A stretch of 64,000 nt of DNA from positions 24,776 through 88,775 of the forward strand of contig JACRLQ010000012.1 of NCBI GenBank assembly GCA_016215155.1, written 5' to 3'. Below the pieces are notes generated by a model. The model made no database searches. It worked only from the letters and a program-made list of their open reading frames with translations, and was not told where the DNA came from. This stretch comes from Nitrospirota bacterium. GTDB taxonomy: Bacteria; Nitrospirota; Thermodesulfovibrionia; Thermodesulfovibrionales; UBA6898. Below are positions 61,745 through 64,000 of this stretch, in pieces; the stretch's first letter is position 1, and each line of letters begins with the position of its first letter. A program made the position numbers and the translations under genes.

Positions 61745-64000
61745 ATGAATAATCGCGGGTTACTTTCCAGGGGCCTGGTATTGGTCTTTTCGACTGTTTT
61801 GATATTTGTTTTTGCATCCGGACAAAGCTTGGCCGCCGATCCATGGACTGAAGAGTATCTTGCAGACGATCTGCCGCAGGCGGCCAACCCGGCCTGGATT
61901 AAGACAATTGCCGACAATGTCTATTTGGGCGATGAAGTGACCTATTCGCTTGTCGAAAACAGCGCGTCTTCGGTCTTTCATACCAATGTTATCCAGAATA
62001 TTGTCTCCGGCGCTGAGTGCGGGACATGCCATAATCCCGCGGGAACCGATCTGTCGCCCTCCGCAAATCATTGGCCCGTAAGTTATGTAATCCAGGACAA
62101 TCTCCTGTCTAATAGCAAAGGCACGACTGTTGAGGCACGGGTATGGAAGTCGAATGCGGCAGTGGCCCGTTTGGGCATCTCTATCAGCGATGGAGACTAT
62201 TCGGAAATCTTATGGATAGGTTCATCCGGCATCCGCCTTTCTGCTGCCGGATCGAATGTTTCATACGGCATGACCCCGGAAGACGGGTATCACACATATA
62301 GAATGACGTTACAGGGCACAACTGTCCTGGTCTATGTCGATGGAGTTTTGCAACTCACGGGGGCCTCGCCGATAAGTTCCATAAACCCCTATGGGACGAC
62401 CGGGAAGTATATCAAATTCGGTGTATATACAGGGCACGGCACAACAAGCCCGGGGACCGACGGCGACTGGGACTATGTCAAATATTACAATGGAGCGCCT
62501 TTCCCTACAGTAGGGATGAAGCTCTGGCTGAAGGCGGACGCCGGGGTCACCAAAGACGGGTCAAATTTTGTGAGCGCGTGGGCCGACCAGAGCGGATACG
62601 GGAATAACGCGCAGCAGGCTGCAGCGGGGTTACAGCCGTTATTTGTGAGCAGCGGCAGCAATGGAAGGCCGGCAGTCAGGTTCGACGGAATCGACGATTT
62701 TATGGATTACGGGACCAATGACCTGATCGGCAACTCGGGCTTCACCATCGCCGCGGCCCTGAGATTGACTGACGCCTCGCAGGACACGGTCTCCCCTTTG
62801 AGTGTGCGCACGGTAAACGCTGATGAAGACGTTTATTTCGGCATCGGCAAAAACGGCAACACAGGGCTGGATGGCAAGTCACCCTGGTTCAACTATTCGT
62901 GCGCCGCTAATATCGTCGGGTCGCCCGAAATTTTTTCAGACCAGTTCACGACGGAATCGATAGTCGCTCTTTCTCATAACGGAGGCGCGAAGGACAATGC
63001 GGCGAACTATTCCTTTATCAAAGATGGAGTGAGTCAGGTCCTTTCAGTTTATGTCCCCGGAGGCGGCTGTACACCTCAGCCGGGAATGAACGAGATAGGG
63101 GACCTAAACGGCGATATTTCGGAAATTATTGTTTACGACCGCCAGTTGTCGGTCAGCGAGACCGCTTCTCTGAGCGATTATCTTACGTCAACGCATATAT
63201 GCCCGGCTTTTACCCTGTCGCCTGCAACGTTGCCAAATGGCACCGCAGGGGCAGCCTACAGCCAGACGGTGACCGCGAGCGGCGGGACCGGACCTTATAC
63301 CTATGCGGTGACTGCGGGCGCTCTGCCCGGAGGGCTTGGCCTTTCGTCAGGCGGAGCGCTGACCGGCACTCCGCCGGCGATCGGCGTCTCCAATTTGACT
63401 GTCACGGCAACAGACGCAAATGCCTGTGTGGGAAGCCGGGCATATTCGTTAACTGTAGATCCGGTCATATGCAATTGGGCATCAGCCGTAAGCGGCAACT
63501 GGAGCGATGGGACAAAGTGGTCCTGCGGGCATGCTCCGGGGGCCGCTGATCATACGATCATAACGGTTGATGGAACCTATACGGTTACTCTGGATGTAAG
63601 CGCGACAGTAAACAGTTTTTCACTCGGCGGGGCGAGCGGAACCCAGACTCTTTCGGCGAGCAGCAGAACGCTAATGATCAATGCAGCGAGCGTTATCGGA
63701 AATCGTGGGGTAATAAATCTCACGAGCAGCACGATATCGGGAACAGGACAGCTCAATAATGAGGGGACGATCAACCTTTACGGCAGCACGGTCAACACGG
63801 CCCTGGACAACGCCGGAACGATCAATGTAGATTACGGCAGTGCGATAAACGGCGCGTTCACGACCCAGGCGGGCTCCGCGCTGACAGTCAGTTCGAAAAA
63901 CACCTATTCGTGGAACAACGGCGAGCATGATTCCTCGTTGACGGTAGCCAACGGCTTCATCAACAACGGCTCGATAACGCTTACCACCGCCAACGACGCC
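61745..64000 (+). CDS. Large LamG/He_PIG adhesin-like surface protein with one haem motif, 3' incomplete
   Basis: The frame stays open to the window end (752 residues visible). A signal peptide (about 8-33, ending SLAAD) is followed by a segment with a single CXXCH (CGTCH, about residue 93-97), a beta-sandwich that looks LamG-like (about 110-260), a second LamG-like region (about 270-490, [12 protein letters not shown]), a putative Ig-like He_PIG module (about 495-580, [18 protein letters not shown]) and then beta-helix-like repeats with autotransporter style strands. GGGGGG precedes ATG 61745. It appears to be exported and surface-located. Follows the FecR-domain and barrel genes. Confidence 0.82.
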   Translation, partial: MNNRGLLSRGLVLVFSTVLIFVFASGQSLAADPWTEEYLADDLPQAANPAWIKTIADNVYLGDEVTYSLVENSASSVFHTNVIQNIVSGAECGTCHNPAGTDLSPSANHWPVSYVIQDNLLSNSKGTTVEARVWKSNAAVARLGISISDGDYSEILWIGSSGIRLSAAGSNVSYGMTPEDGYHTYRMTLQGTTVLVYVDGVLQLTGASPISSINPYGTTGKYIKFGVYTGHGTTSPGTDGDWDYVKYYNGAPFPTVGMKLWLKADAGVTKDGSNFVSAWADQSGYGNNAQQAAAGLQPLFVSSGSNGRPAVRFDGIDDFMDYGTNDLIGNSGFTIAAALRLTDASQDTVSPLSVRTVNADEDVYFGIGKNGNTGLDGKSPWFNYSCAANIVGSPEIFSDQFTTESIVALSHNGGAKDNAANYSFIKDGVSQVLSVYVPGGGCTPQPGMNEIGDLNGDISEIIVYDRQLSVSETASLSDYLTSTHICPAFTLSPATLPNGTAGAAYSQTVTASGGTGPYTYAVTAGALPGGLGLSSGGALTGTPPAIGVSNLTVTATDANACVGSRAYSLTVDPVICNWASAVSGNWSDGTKWSCGHAPGAADHTIITVDGTYTVTLDVSATVNSFSLGGASGTQTLSASSRTLMINAASVIGNRGVINLTSSTISGTGQLNNEGTINLYGSTVNTALDNAGTINVDYGSAINGAFTTQAGSALTVSSKNTYSWNNGEHDSSLTVANGFINNGSITLTTANDA

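Overview
The window looks like a chromosomal segment of an anaerobic, didermic bacterium with moderately high GC. Evidence for an outer membrane is a FadL-type porin, a TPR plus beta-barrel protein, a heptose-phosphate adenylyltransferase and an LPS-type glycosyltransferase. Evidence for anaerobic redox life is two multihaem c-type cytochromes, a CooC-type maturation ATPase, a haem-containing HD-GYP sensor and a mercury-methylation gene pair (hgcA-hgcB). The mix (GH57 glucanotransferase, cytochromes, hgcAB) suits Nitrospirota (Thermodesulfovibrionia-like) or a Desulfobacterota relative. I lean to the former, but this is inference from gene content, not a phylogeny.

Layout: 1-574 end of a glycosyltransferase. 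800-4836 a tightly overlapping four-gene cytochrome operon (15 potential haem sites, TPR, cysteine-less thioredoxin-like plus TPR, 8-haem cytochrome). 4848-5245 cspA with promoter and terminators. 5351-6789 hgcAB. 6882-8882 a hybrid PAS histidine kinase with its own promoter. 8898-10463 two exported proteins on the minus strand. 10843-14451 scpA and ileS. 14744-21979 an accessory stretch: a DUF4258/DUF2283 pair, a thymidylate-synthase-like relic, two broken propeller-like genes, a DUF4238 protein, orphan unknowns and a CopG/BrnA-like antitoxin with a palindromic operator. 21989-25626 a minus-strand operon (fadL, acyl-ACP/CoA synthetase, ThyA-like protein). 25798 cooC-like. 26806-30333 a 1175-residue secreted protein with three P-domain-like modules. 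30343-35265 a minus-strand block (rplM, rpsI, argC, argJ, MFS-spermidine synthase-like). 35354-37603 tsaD and proB. 37740-51345 a long plus-strand run: GH57, exported FG-GAP protein, uppS, cdsA, cca, dxr, rseP, ybgC, nudix, rfaE2, mfd. 51444-58347 a lycopene-cyclase-like membrane protein, a MITE-like element, a K+ channel/TrkA protein with an altered filter, a haem HD-GYP protein, der, yihY and a 54-codon gene. 58512-64000 a surface locus: TPR-barrel protein, FecR-domain protein with a 9-bp minisatellite, and an open-ended LamG/adhesin-like protein with one haem motif.

Main biological points: hgcA and hgcB carry the diagnostic residues for mercury methylation and lie just downstream of a cytochrome operon. 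The last 5.5 kb looks like a surface display system. The 14.7-22 kb stretch is an eroding accessory island with at least three decayed genes. All calls are by eye from translated sequence. No database search, alignment or structure prediction was run.
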